From positions 1-64,000 of the forward strand of contig JAVQXV010000001.1 of the NCBI GenBank assembly GCA_033577755.1: a stretch of DNA of 64,000 nt, given 5' to 3'. The notes beneath the pieces are model-generated. The model worked only from the letters and a program-made list of their open reading frames with translations. It did no database searches and was not told the origin of the DNA. A program made the position numbers and the translations under genes. Shown in pieces: positions 8,293 through 15,884 of the stretch (positions within the stretch are counted from its first letter, which is position 1; each line of letters opens with the position of its first letter). The DNA comes from JANWXR01 sp033577755. Its GTDB lineage: Bacteria > Chloroflexota > Anaerolineae > Anaerolineales > UBA6663.

Positions 8293-9420
8293 TCAATTCG
8301 ACAGTTGGCTGACGATTTCTTCGGCCAGACCGAAGGCCAGCGTCATGCCCAGGCCGTTGGTGTTCTGCACCAGCGTAATGCCCGGCTCGGGCTGAATGAC
8401 CAGTTCGCTCTGTCCGGCCAATTTGGCATAGAAGCCGTGCCAGCGCTCGGCAATGGTGAGGTCCGGGACGCGCGCAAAGGTCGCCAGGTAGTTCAAGATT
8501 AGTTGATTGGCACGTTCGCTATCGAAAGGGTCGAAGGTCAGCCCGTACTCGTGCGTGTCGCCGATGACCAGCTCGCCGAGCGCGTTCTGCGCCAGCAAAA
8601 CGTGGATGCCCCACTGCGTATGCTCGGGCAGCTCGCGCGCCAGCCGCTCGCGCAACGCGGTGACAGACGGGCAGGCGGCGAAATTATCGTAGCGTGCCAG
8701 AGTCAGCCCGGCGGCCAGCGTGGGGCCAAGCCGCCAGCCGGCCGGCTGCGGCACGGTGCGCATCATTTGCAGCTTACACCGGATGAGTCCACTCTCCGCC
8801 AGAACGCGGGGATAGAGCGTCTCGAAGTCCGGCCCACTGCACACGAAGACGTGCCCCACCGTCCAGCGTTCGGATGGCGTTTCCAGATGAGGGAAGGCCA
8901 GGCCGTTGATCGGGGCGCCGAAGCGCAGGATGACGCCGTACTCGCGCGCCAGCCAGTCCGGCAGCTTGCGAATGGCCTCGCGCGGATCAACGGTTAGCTC
9001 TGTGGCGCTAAACAGGCCGGCGCGCAGCCCTTCCGTCACGACGGCGGGGGAGCGCGCCGCACATTCATCCGGGGTCAGCAGTTCGTAAGGCCCCTTGGCC
9101 TGTGCAAAGAACTCTTGCAACACGGCCTCTTCGTCGGCGTGATAGGCGAGGAAGAGCGCGCCGTTCTCGGCGCAGGCAAAGCCCGCCCGCGCAGCCAGCT
9201 CGCGCCAGACCTGCCGGCTGAACAGGGCGCGCTCGTACAGCGGCGTCAGTGCCAGCGCGACAGGCCAGGGCAGGCCGAAGTTGCGCACCGAAGCGCCGAC
9301 CGCACGCTGGTTGCGCTCGAACAGGACAACGCGCCGGCCGCGCCGGGCGGCGGCGTACGCATGGGCCAGCCCGAGGATGCCCGCGCCGATTACGGCCACA
9401 TCGGCATGATGCTGTTTCAC
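8293..9420 (-). CDS. FAD-dependent amine oxidoreductase of phosphonate clusters (TIGR03364-like)
   Basis: A DAO-family flavoprotein. The dinucleotide-binding motif VIGAGILGLAHAYAAARRG is at residue 10, and GASVRNFGLPWPVA near 43 is a signature of the subgroup that travels with phosphonatase genes. The C-terminus NTNGLGMTLAFGLAEEI closes the FAD site. Members of this subgroup are proposed or shown to deaminate aminoethylphosphonate-like amines oxidatively to phosphonoacetaldehyde. Here no phnW transaminase is present in the window, so this enzyme probably fills that step, releasing ammonia (or an amine) and peroxide. The exact substrate (AEP, N-methyl-AEP or hydroxy-AEP) cannot be told. Confidence 0.85.
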   Translation of the reverse strand: MKQHHADVAVIGAGILGLAHAYAAARRGRRVVLFERNQRAVGASVRNFGLPWPVALALTPLYERALFSRQVWRELAARAGFACAENGALFLAYHADEEAVLQEFFAQAKGPYELLTPDECAARSPAVVTEGLRAGLFSATELTVDPREAIRKLPDWLAREYGVILRFGAPINGLAFPHLETPSERWTVGHVFVCSGPDFETLYPRVLAESGLIRCKLQMMRTVPQPAGWRLGPTLAAGLTLARYDNFAACPSVTALRERLARELPEHTQWGIHVLLAQNALGELVIGDTHEYGLTFDPFDSERANQLILNYLATFARVPDLTIAERWHGFYAKLAGQSELVIQPEPGITLVQNTNGLGMTLAFGLAEEIVSQLSN

Positions 9421-9498
9421 TTTGGCGACGGTCTTTCTGGGAAACGGGGCAACACGTGTTTCCTTGCCCGAAACGCGCGTCGGCGGAAGTTTACCATG

Positions 9499-10575
9499 TC
9501 ACTGCGGGCCGGCCCCATTGGAATAGGCCATCACCCAACAAGCATGTGGCGGGAAGGAGATGGTGTGGGTCTGGCCGACCTCGGGCAGCTTGAGCTGTCG
9601 CTCGTTGAACAGGTCGAGGGTGAGGGTCGTATCCCCGTGACGCAGCTGCACGCGCACCACTGCACCTAGGAAGCTGACGCTTTGCACCGTGCCGATGAGC
9701 TGATTGGGGCCGCCATCCGCGCCCAGACGCAGTTCCTCCGGGCGGAGCATCAACATGACTTCCGTTCCGTTGGCCTCCGCCAGCGGCGCCGGCACACGGA
9801 ACGTCTGGCCGTTGTGGCGCAGCAATCCGCCGGCGGCATCCACCACGGTACAACGCAGCCGGTTGAGCGTGCCGACGAACGAGGCCACGAACGGCGTGCG
9901 CGGGTAGTTGTAAATCTCGAAGGGCGGGCCGACCTGCTCGATGAGGCCCTTGCTCATCACCACCACCCGGTCGGAGATGGACATGGCCTCTTCCTGGTCG
10001 TGGGTGACGAAGACGGTGGTGATGCCAAGCTGACGCTGGATGCGGCGAATCTCGTCGCGCACTTCGGCGCGCACCTTGGCATCGAGTGCAGAGAGCGGCT
10101 CATCCAGCAGGAGCAGCTCCGGCTGAATGGCCAGCGCGCGGGCGAGCGCCACGCGCTGCTGCTGACCGCCGGAAAGCTGGTATGGGTAGCGCCCGCCAAG
10201 GCCGGTCAGGCGCACCAGCTCCAGCATCTCCTGCACGCGCGCCTCGACCTCCCGTTTGGGTTTGCCCGCCACGCGCAGCCCAAAGGCGATGTTGCCCGCT
10301 GCCGTCATGTTCGGGAAGAGCGCGTAACTCTGAAAGACCATGCCGATGTTGCGCTTGTTGGGCGGGACGCGTGTGACGTCGCGCCCGTTGATGATGATAC
10401 GGCCGGCGGTCGGCGTCTCGAAGCCGGCAATCATGCGCAGCACAGTTGTCTTGCCGCAGCCGCTCGGCCCGAGCAACGAGACGAATTCGCCGCGTTGCAG
10501 GCTGAGCGAGAAATCCTGCACGGCCACCGTAACGCCGAAGGTTTTATGAACGTGGTCAAGCTGAAGCGATGTCAT
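9499..10575 (-). CDS. ABC transporter ATP-binding protein, aminophosphonate importer
   Basis: Walker A GPSGCGKTTVLRMIAG is near residue 36, the signature LSGGQQQRVALARALA near 136 and Walker B LLLLDEPLSALD near 157, followed by a TOBE domain. It is a spermidine/iron-type (CUT1-like) importer ATPase of 358 aa. It lies directly downstream of two permease genes and upstream of the FAD oxidase and phnX, so import of 2-aminoethylphosphonate or a relative is the best inference. It is a paralogue of the ATPase at 14814, which serves the iron system. Confidence 0.88.
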   Translation of the reverse strand: MTSLQLDHVHKTFGVTVAVQDFSLSLQRGEFVSLLGPSGCGKTTVLRMIAGFETPTAGRIIINGRDVTRVPPNKRNIGMVFQSYALFPNMTAAGNIAFGLRVAGKPKREVEARVQEMLELVRLTGLGGRYPYQLSGGQQQRVALARALAIQPELLLLDEPLSALDAKVRAEVRDEIRRIQRQLGITTVFVTHDQEEAMSISDRVVVMSKGLIEQVGPPFEIYNYPRTPFVASFVGTLNRLRCTVVDAAGGLLRHNGQTFRVPAPLAEANGTEVMLMLRPEELRLGADGGPNQLIGTVQSVSFLGAVVRVQLRHGDTTLTLDLFNERQLKLPEVGQTHTISFPPHACWVMAYSNGAGPQ

Positions 10576-10581
10576 AGTTGC

Positions 10582-11385
10582 TTAGCGCACCGCCGCGGCC
10601 TGGCTGCGGTCGCGCGCGCCGCGGGCGAACACATCAATTAGGGCCAGCGAGGCCCAGGTGAGTGCATAGCTAATGATGGCGAGGGCCGCCGGCTCGTAGG
10701 CGCGGAATGCGCCCAGCTGCACCATGTACGGCCCGAAGGCGGGTCGCGCCAAGAACGCCGCCAAGATCAGTTCACCCACCACCATCGCAAAGGTGATGAG
10801 CGCGCCGCTGATAGCAGCGCCACGCAGGTTCGGGAAGATCACTTGCCACAGGATGGTCGGCCAGCCTGCGCCCAGGCTCTGCGCAGCCTCGGTCAACGTG
10901 CGCACGTCAATGGCGCGTAGGCCGGAGTCCACGGCACGGTACATGTAAGGCAAGGCCAGCACCATATAGCCGCCCACCAGCAGGATGTCGGTGGTGAACG
11001 GCGAGCCGGTGAGTGCCAGCGGCGGACGGCTGTAGGTGCGAATCAGGCCGAAGACCAGCACCACCGCCGGGATGACGAAGGGCAGCAGCGTAATCAACTC
11101 GATGATGGGCCGCCAGTGCGGCAGTTTCAGGTTCACCCAGTAGGCGGTCGGCATGATCAAGGCCAGGCTCAGGACAATGGTCAGCAGCGCGCGCTGGGTG
11201 GAAAACAGGAAGGTTTCGACAAAGCGCGTATCGGCGAAGACGCTTTCGTATGCCTTGAAGCCGATGACGCCGCGCTCGGCGCGCAGCGAGAAATCCAGCG
11301 TGCCGTAGATGGGCAGCAGGAAGAAAGCCGCTCCGAGAAGGACGATGACCCAGGCCAGCAAGTTAGGGCGACGGTTGGATGGCAT
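10582..11385 (-). CDS. ABC transporter permease, aminophosphonate importer (second permease)
   Basis: A 267-aa inner-membrane protein with six predicted helices and the EAA loop EAAQSLGAGWPTILWQVIFP, which docks on the ATPase. I chose the ATG at 11385 because it starts just before the first hydrophobic helix (LLAWVIVLLGAAFFLLPIYG) and lies 8 bases after the stop of the first permease. The open frame extends further upstream only as unrelated Arg-rich sequence antisense to normal codon use. Confidence 0.88.
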   Translation of the reverse strand: MPSNRRPNLLAWVIVLLGAAFFLLPIYGTLDFSLRAERGVIGFKAYESVFADTRFVETFLFSTQRALLTIVLSLALIMPTAYWVNLKLPHWRPIIELITLLPFVIPAVVLVFGLIRTYSRPPLALTGSPFTTDILLVGGYMVLALPYMYRAVDSGLRAIDVRTLTEAAQSLGAGWPTILWQVIFPNLRGAAISGALITFAMVVGELILAAFLARPAFGPYMVQLGAFRAYEPAALAIISYALTWASLALIDVFARGARDRSQAAAVR

Positions 11386-11393
11386 ACGGGTTT

Positions 11394-12284
11394 CTACCTG
11401 AGCCAGCGCTCGGCCTGTCGCTGCAGGACAGAGTAGGCGGCGATGCACACCGCCATGATGGCAATCATGCCCAGCACCAGCGCGTAGCCGAGGCCGGGAT
11501 TGTTGAGCACGTCGCCGCGAATCTGCGCGCCGATGACGATGGTGACCAGCGTAATCGTCCCACCGGTCAGCGCTTGCGCTGTGGCATACGCGCCAAAAGC
11601 GTTGCCGAAGAGCAGGATGAGCGTGCCCAGCAACGTGGGCGTGAGGATAGGCAGGGCGACGTAGCGCCAGTATTGCCAGTTGGTCGCGCCCAGGCTCTCC
11701 GCCGCCTCGCGCCACTCGCGCTTCAGGCTCTCCAGGGCCGGGACCATAATCAGAACCATCAACGGCAATTGAAAGTACATGTACGCGGCCACGAGGCCGG
11801 GCAGCGTGTACAAGTTGAAACCCATCTGATAGATGTCCAGCCCAAAGGTATCTCGAAGGAAGCCGGTCACGAAACCGGTGCGGCCGATGGTGGCGATGAT
11901 GGAGAAGGCCAGCGGCACGCCGCCGAAGTTGGCGGCCAGCCCGGAGAAGGTGAGAATGGCGCGGCGCACCGCCGGGTGAACGCCGCCCAGCGCAACGGCA
12001 TAGGCCAGCAGGAACCCAAACAGGCCGCCGACTACGGCAGTAATTAGGCTAAGCACAATGCTGTTGCGATAGGCATTGATGATGAGGGGCGAGTTCAACG
12101 CGGCCACGTTATCCAGCGTGAACCGGCCTTGCGCGTCGGTGAAGCTGCCTGTGAACAGAGTGAGCGAAGGCAGCGCGATGAAGGCGAAGGCAAACAGGAA
12201 GAAAGGAATGAGTCCCAGCCAAGTCCAGGAGAAAGTAATGGTCGCGGGACGCAGGCGGGCTGGCGCTTCAGCAAGCGTAGTCAT
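11394..12284 (-). CDS. ABC transporter permease, aminophosphonate importer (first permease)
   Basis: An approximately 296-aa inner-membrane protein with six predicted helices and the EAA loop EAAESLGATNWQYWRYVALP. It pairs with the permease that follows. Start choice: the ATG at 12284. A TTG at 12308 is in frame but lies inside the strong hairpin at 12303-12337, which makes it an unlikely start. It lies between the binding-protein gene and the second permease, the usual order for this importer type. Confidence 0.87.
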   Translation of the reverse strand: MTTLAEAPARLRPATITFSWTWLGLIPFFLFAFAFIALPSLTLFTGSFTDAQGRFTLDNVAALNSPLIINAYRNSIVLSLITAVVGGLFGFLLAYAVALGGVHPAVRRAILTFSGLAANFGGVPLAFSIIATIGRTGFVTGFLRDTFGLDIYQMGFNLYTLPGLVAAYMYFQLPLMVLIMVPALESLKREWREAAESLGATNWQYWRYVALPILTPTLLGTLILLFGNAFGAYATAQALTGGTITLVTIVIGAQIRGDVLNNPGLGYALVLGMIAIMAVCIAAYSVLQRQAERWLR

Positions 12285-12302
12285 CAGCGGTTCTTTGGGG
12301 AA

Positions 12303-12337
12303 GCTCAACGGGCAGAGTCATCTTCTGCCCGTTGAGC
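12303..12337 (-). promoter_or_regulatory. Perfect 14-bp hairpin between binding-protein and permease genes
   Basis: GCTCAACGGGCAGA and its exact reverse complement flank a 7-base loop. There is no T-run, so it is not a standard terminator. Hairpins in this position commonly protect the binding-protein mRNA from 3' decay or allow partial read-through, so that the binding protein is made in excess over the permeases. Confidence 0.7.
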
Positions 12338-12366
12338 CGGCTAGAGCAAGTAGAGCAGGACGATGA

Positions 12367-13551
12367 TTACGGCGCGGCCTTGATGTCCAAACCGACCACT
12401 TTATCCCACTCATTCTTGATTTTCTCGCGCGCCGCCGAAAGCTGTTCCACGCTCGGGATGACAGCGTTCTCCATGACGCCCTTGGCCGGCATCTTCGCCA
12501 ACAGGTCGGGCGGGACGACGCCGCGGGCCACCATGTCCGCAAAACGGGCCGGCACGCAGTAGCCCTTCATCCAAATCTTCTGGCCTTCATCGGAGTAGAG
12601 GAACTCCTGCCACAGGCGGGCCGCCGCCGGATTGGGCGCGTAGGCGCTAATGGCCTGCAGATACCAGCCACCCCATGAGCCGGAAGCGGGATAGACGATT
12701 TCCACGCCGGGGTTGCCGTTGAGGTTGTCGCGGGCGGCCAGCGCCAAGTAATTCCAGGCAAAGGTGATGGGCGTCTCGCCTTTGGCAAACGTGCCGCTGG
12801 TGGCGATAACGGGCAGCAAGTTGCCGACGGCATTCATCTCCTTGAAGTAGTTCAGGCCGGGGTCAATGTTATCCAGCGAGCCGCCGTTGGCCAGCGCTGC
12901 TGCATACACCGTCTGTGCCGCCTGGTTGCTGGCGCGCGGGTCGCCGGCGAGGGCGACCTGGCCCTTATATTTCTTATCGAGAAGGTCTTTCCAGTCCTTG
13001 GGGATGTCCTTCACTACGTCGGTGTTGATTTGGAAGACCAGCACACCGCCATAGTCGGCGTAGTAATAACCATCGGGGTCTTTGACGCCGGCAATGGTGT
13101 CGAAGCCCTGCACCTTGTAGGGCGCAAGCAGCCCTTCCTGCTTGGCGGGGGGGCCGAAGGCCACGCCGATATCAATCACGTCCGGCGCCTGCGGGCCGCC
13201 GCTCTCCTTGTTGGCGCGGATGGCCTCCAGCTCATCTGCCGAGCCGGCCTCCGGGTTCAACTCGTTAACGGCGATGCCGTACTTCGACTTGAAGGTGTCA
13301 ATCATCTCGCCGTAGTTGCACCAATCGCGGGGTAGAGCGATGACGTGCAGGTTGCCCTCTTTCTTCGCCTGAGCGATGAGGGCTTCCATGCCACCGGCCT
13401 CTGCTGCCGAGCGCACCGTTCGCCAGTCCACGGAAGGGGTTGGAGCGGCTGTGGGCGCGGGCGTCGCAGCCGGGGCGCAGGCGGCGAGCAATAGCGCAGC
13501 AATGGTCAAGACCACGATGCTGCGAGCTACGAGACGTTGAGATAGGGACAT
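12367..13551 (-). CDS. Aminophosphonate-type ABC substrate-binding lipoprotein
   Basis: The signal peptide ends in the lipobox LLLAAC and is followed by an Ala/Pro/Thr linker, so the protein is anchored outside the membrane. The body is a family 1 type extracellular solute-binding protein: KKEGNLHVIALPRDWCNYGE near residue 66, then GPPAKQEGLLAPYK and FAWNYLALAARDN. It resembles binding proteins of the iron/putrescine/AEP cluster. Operon context with phnX and the FAD oxidase points to aminoethylphosphonate. The start ATG has a good AAGGAG site 7 bases upstream. It is the first gene of the operon, which runs to 7450. Confidence 0.88.
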   Translation of the reverse strand: MSLSQRLVARSIVVLTIAALLLAACAPAATPAPTAAPTPSVDWRTVRSAAEAGGMEALIAQAKKEGNLHVIALPRDWCNYGEMIDTFKSKYGIAVNELNPEAGSADELEAIRANKESGGPQAPDVIDIGVAFGPPAKQEGLLAPYKVQGFDTIAGVKDPDGYYYADYGGVLVFQINTDVVKDIPKDWKDLLDKKYKGQVALAGDPRASNQAAQTVYAAALANGGSLDNIDPGLNYFKEMNAVGNLLPVIATSGTFAKGETPITFAWNYLALAARDNLNGNPGVEIVYPASGSWGGWYLQAISAYAPNPAAARLWQEFLYSDEGQKIWMKGYCVPARFADMVARGVVPPDLLAKMPAKGVMENAVIPSVEQLSAAREKIKNEWDKVVGLDIKAAP

Positions 13552-13868
13552 AAGCTACTCCTTCTTGAGGGTGTGATGAATGCTCACGACTCACCGGTTG
13601 TGCTACCAGAACCGGGATGGCAATCGGTCGGCGAAGGGCACTATCCGGTTCGTCAAAGCGAGCTTGGCTGGCTAATTTCTCGCACTTTTCCCTCAAGGGG
13701 CTGTCATTTTCTCTATAAGAAAATTTTAATGTCCGATTAATCGGGTTTGAGCCGGCAACCAACCGGCGGACGTTGCAGCCATGACTCTTGACCAAAGTGG
13801 GCTGGCAGACGGGCGCAAGACAGGAGGGAATGAAACCGGCGTTGCCAGACCTGTATTTCGATATAGGG
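13552..13868. other. Divergent intergenic region with AT-rich promoter-like block
   Basis: This 317-base gap separates the aminophosphonate operon from the toxin-antitoxin pair. An AT-rich block at 13705-13745 contains the perfect palindrome CCGATTAATCGG (13733-13744), a possible operator or promoter element for the minus-strand operon. No gene is seen. Confidence 0.4.
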
Positions 13869-13887
13869 TAGAATATGTATTGCAATA
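13869..13887 (+). promoter_or_regulatory. Promoter -10 and palindromic operator of the toxin-antitoxin pair
   Basis: TAGAAT (13869-13874) is a good -10 box, and the palindrome TATTGCAATA (13878-13887) sits where transcription would start, 24 bases before the antitoxin ATG. A palindrome at this spot fits autoregulation by the antitoxin. Confidence 0.45.
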
Positions 13888-13910
13888 TAAACTCCAATAG
13901 GATTGCCGAT

Positions 13911-14204
13911 ATGGACAAAATCATTGGCGTCACCGAACTACAGCGCAAGTTCCGGTCTGTATTTGACGAGGTCGTGCAGAAGCATGTCCCCTACATCCTT
14001 ACGCGCGGCAGCCGCCCGGAAGCAGTCCTGATCTCCTATGATCACTATGTCCGGTTGATGCGAGCCGATGAGGCCGGCGTGCTCAAGCGCTTTGATGCGC
14101 TCCTCGACCGGATGGCTCGCGTCAACGCCCATTATTCGGAGGAGGAAGTGGAAGCTGACCTGCGTGAAGCAATCAGACTTGTCCGGTCAGGGAAACGCAA
14201 GTAG
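13911..14204 (+). CDS. Phd/YefM-type antitoxin
   Basis: A 97-aa protein starting MDKIIGVTELQRKFRSVFDE, followed by VPYILTRGSRPEAVLISYDHYVRL, the two blocks typical of Phd/YefM antitoxins: an N-terminal DNA-binding fold that also covers the toxin through its C-terminal tail. I chose the ATG at 13911, which has AGGA about 9 bases upstream, over an in-frame ATG at 13875 whose extra 12 residues overlap the promoter. The toxin gene follows after 12 bases. Likely autoregulated through the upstream palindrome. Confidence 0.85.
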   Translation: MDKIIGVTELQRKFRSVFDEVVQKHVPYILTRGSRPEAVLISYDHYVRLMRADEAGVLKRFDALLDRMARVNAHYSEEEVEADLREAIRLVRSGKRK

Positions 14205-14216
14205 TCCGGGCAAGCG

Positions 14217-14654
14217 ATGTTGCGCGCCGTTGTTGATACCAACATTCTCATTCGGGCGGTAATCAAGTCAACCGGCACTGTCGGGCCGGTGATTCAACGG
14301 TTGCGCGATGGCGCCTATATGCTCGTATATTCCCAACCGCTTATTGATGAATTGCTGGAAACGCTGGCCCTACCCCAAATTCGTCAGAAGTATCACCTGG
14401 ACGACCAAAGCGTTGACAACCTGCTGGCACTTATCGCCTTGCGCGGAGAGCTTGTTACGCCAACACGAACGATCAAGGTCTGCCGCGATCCGAAGGATGA
14501 TATGTTCATTGAAGCGGCTGTCTCGGGGAAGGCAGAGTTCGTTGTGACCGGTGACCAGGACTTACTGGCCTTGAAGAAATATGAGGCCGTTCGTTTCGTC
14601 ACGCCCCGCACTTTCATAGCATGCCTTGATGAAGGGCGGGAAGGGAATAGGTAG
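14217..14654 (+). CDS. PIN-domain ribonuclease toxin
   Basis: A 145-aa PIN protein of the TIGR00305-like group. The metal-binding acidic residues are visible: Asp in VVDTNILIRA near residue 7, Glu in QPLIDELLETLA near 45, the Asp residues of CRDPKDDMF near 91-95, and Asp in VVTGDQDLLAL near 113. These proteins cleave RNA, and activity is held in check by the cognate antitoxin encoded 12 bases upstream. Confidence 0.88.
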   Translation: MLRAVVDTNILIRAVIKSTGTVGPVIQRLRDGAYMLVYSQPLIDELLETLALPQIRQKYHLDDQSVDNLLALIALRGELVTPTRTIKVCRDPKDDMFIEAAVSGKAEFVVTGDQDLLALKKYEAVRFVTPRTFIACLDEGREGNR

Positions 14655-14704
14655 TTTAGAGCACACACAAAGGTTGTCGGCGAAGCGCCAAAATCGGCAC
14701 ACCA

Positions 14705-14766
14705 GACCTGACAGGTGTCGCACATGAAGCTATGCAACCACGAAATTTCTCGCAACACCTGTCAGG
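14705..14766. repeat. 13-bp inverted repeat between convergent genes
   Basis: ACCTGACAGGTGT (14705-14717) is exactly mirrored by ACACCTGTCAGGT (14754-14766), with a 36-base spacer. The half-site is itself nearly palindromic. It lies between the toxin gene and the convergent iron ABC ATPase gene, so a bidirectional stop or decay-protecting hairpin is possible; there is no T-run. Confidence 0.65.
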
Positions 14767-14813
14767 TTCTTTGACCTGGTGCGCAATATGTCAGGCGATT
14801 GGCGCGCCTGATG

Positions 14814-15884
14814 TTACGAAGAAGGAGGCTCAGCCTTGTGCCGGGGGAAGCAGGCCAGGGGATGGCCCGGCGTAAGCTCGACCGTCACCGCAGTGCCGGG
14901 CGCGTATTGCTCGAAGTGGGGGCCGAAGCAACGCACCGTGCGCCCGGAGGCCAGCCGCACCTGATACACATACACATCACCACGAAACACGCCGCTTTCG
15001 ATGCGCGCCGTGCCGCCAGGCTCGACCCGCAACGTCAGGTCGTCGGGCCGAACCAGCATATCCACTTCCATGCCCGGCGGCCAGGCCGTGCCTTGTGCAG
15101 CGCAACCGATTTCGGTTTCCACGCCGCGCGAGGTGACCACCGCCGGCAGGAAGAACGACCCGCCGAGGAACTCCGCCACGAAGCGCGTGGCCGGCAGCGC
15201 GAACAACTCCACCGGCGTGCCGACCTGCTCGAGGGTGCCGGCGTTCATCACGGCCACAGTATCGGCCAGGCTCAGGGCTTCTTCCTGATCGTGGGTGACG
15301 AAGATGGCCGTCGCTCCGGCCTGCCGCAGGATGTCGCGCACTTCGGCGCGCATGGCCTGGCGGAGGCCAGCATCAAGATTCGAGAACGGCTCATCGAGCA
15401 GGACGATTTCCGGGCGCGGCGCCAGGGCGCGCGCCAGCGCCACCCGCTGCTGCTGCCCACCGGAGAGCTGATGTGGATAACGGTCACCCAGTCCGTCCAG
15501 CCCGACGAGCGCCATCAGCTCGGCGACCCGCACACGCCGGTCGGCGTTCGAGATGCCGTTGAGCGGGAAAGCGATGTTGGCCGCAACGGTCAGATGTGGG
15601 AAAAGCGCGTAATCCTGAAAGACCATGCCCACGCGCCGCGCTTCGGGCGGAACCCATACGCCCAGGCCGGCCACCGTGCGTCCATTCAGTTTCACTTCAC
15701 CGCTGTCCGGCTTTTCCAATCCGGCCACCAGCCGCAGCACCGTCGTCTTACCGCAACCGCTCGCGCCCAGCAAGGCAAACAGGCTGCCGCGAGGCACGGC
15801 CAGCGACAGCTCACGCACCGCCTGAACCGAGCCGAAGCGTTTGCTTACTTTATGCAACTCAATGAGGAAGGTAGAAGCGGTCAT
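14814..15884 (-). CDS. Ferric iron ABC transporter ATP-binding protein (FbpC-like)
   Basis: Walker A GASGCGKTTVLRLVAG is near residue 38, the signature LSGGQQQRVALARALA near 138, and Walker B IVLLDEPFSNLD near 158, followed by a C-terminal regulatory domain. Its ATG overlaps the permease stop by four bases, so the two are translationally coupled. Together with the two-domain permease and the binding protein it forms an Fbp-type importer. Iron is inferred from the binding protein and from the neighbouring FTR1, EfeO, DtxR and Fur genes. Confidence 0.88.
   Translation of the reverse strand: MTASTFLIELHKVSKRFGSVQAVRELSLAVPRGSLFALLGASGCGKTTVLRLVAGLEKPDSGEVKLNGRTVAGLGVWVPPEARRVGMVFQDYALFPHLTVAANIAFPLNGISNADRRVRVAELMALVGLDGLGDRYPHQLSGGQQQRVALARALAPRPEIVLLDEPFSNLDAGLRQAMRAEVRDILRQAGATAIFVTHDQEEALSLADTVAVMNAGTLEQVGTPVELFALPATRFVAEFLGGSFFLPAVVTSRGVETEIGCAAQGTAWPPGMEVDMLVRPDDLTLRVEPGGTARIESGVFRGDVYVYQVRLASGRTVRCFGPHFEQYAPGTAVTVELTPGHPLACFPRHKAEPPSS

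Noticed and set aside
7426..8502. Plus-strand open frame opposite phnX
   Set aside because: No recognisable motif; the minus strand encodes phnX and the FAD oxidase with intact catalytic motifs.
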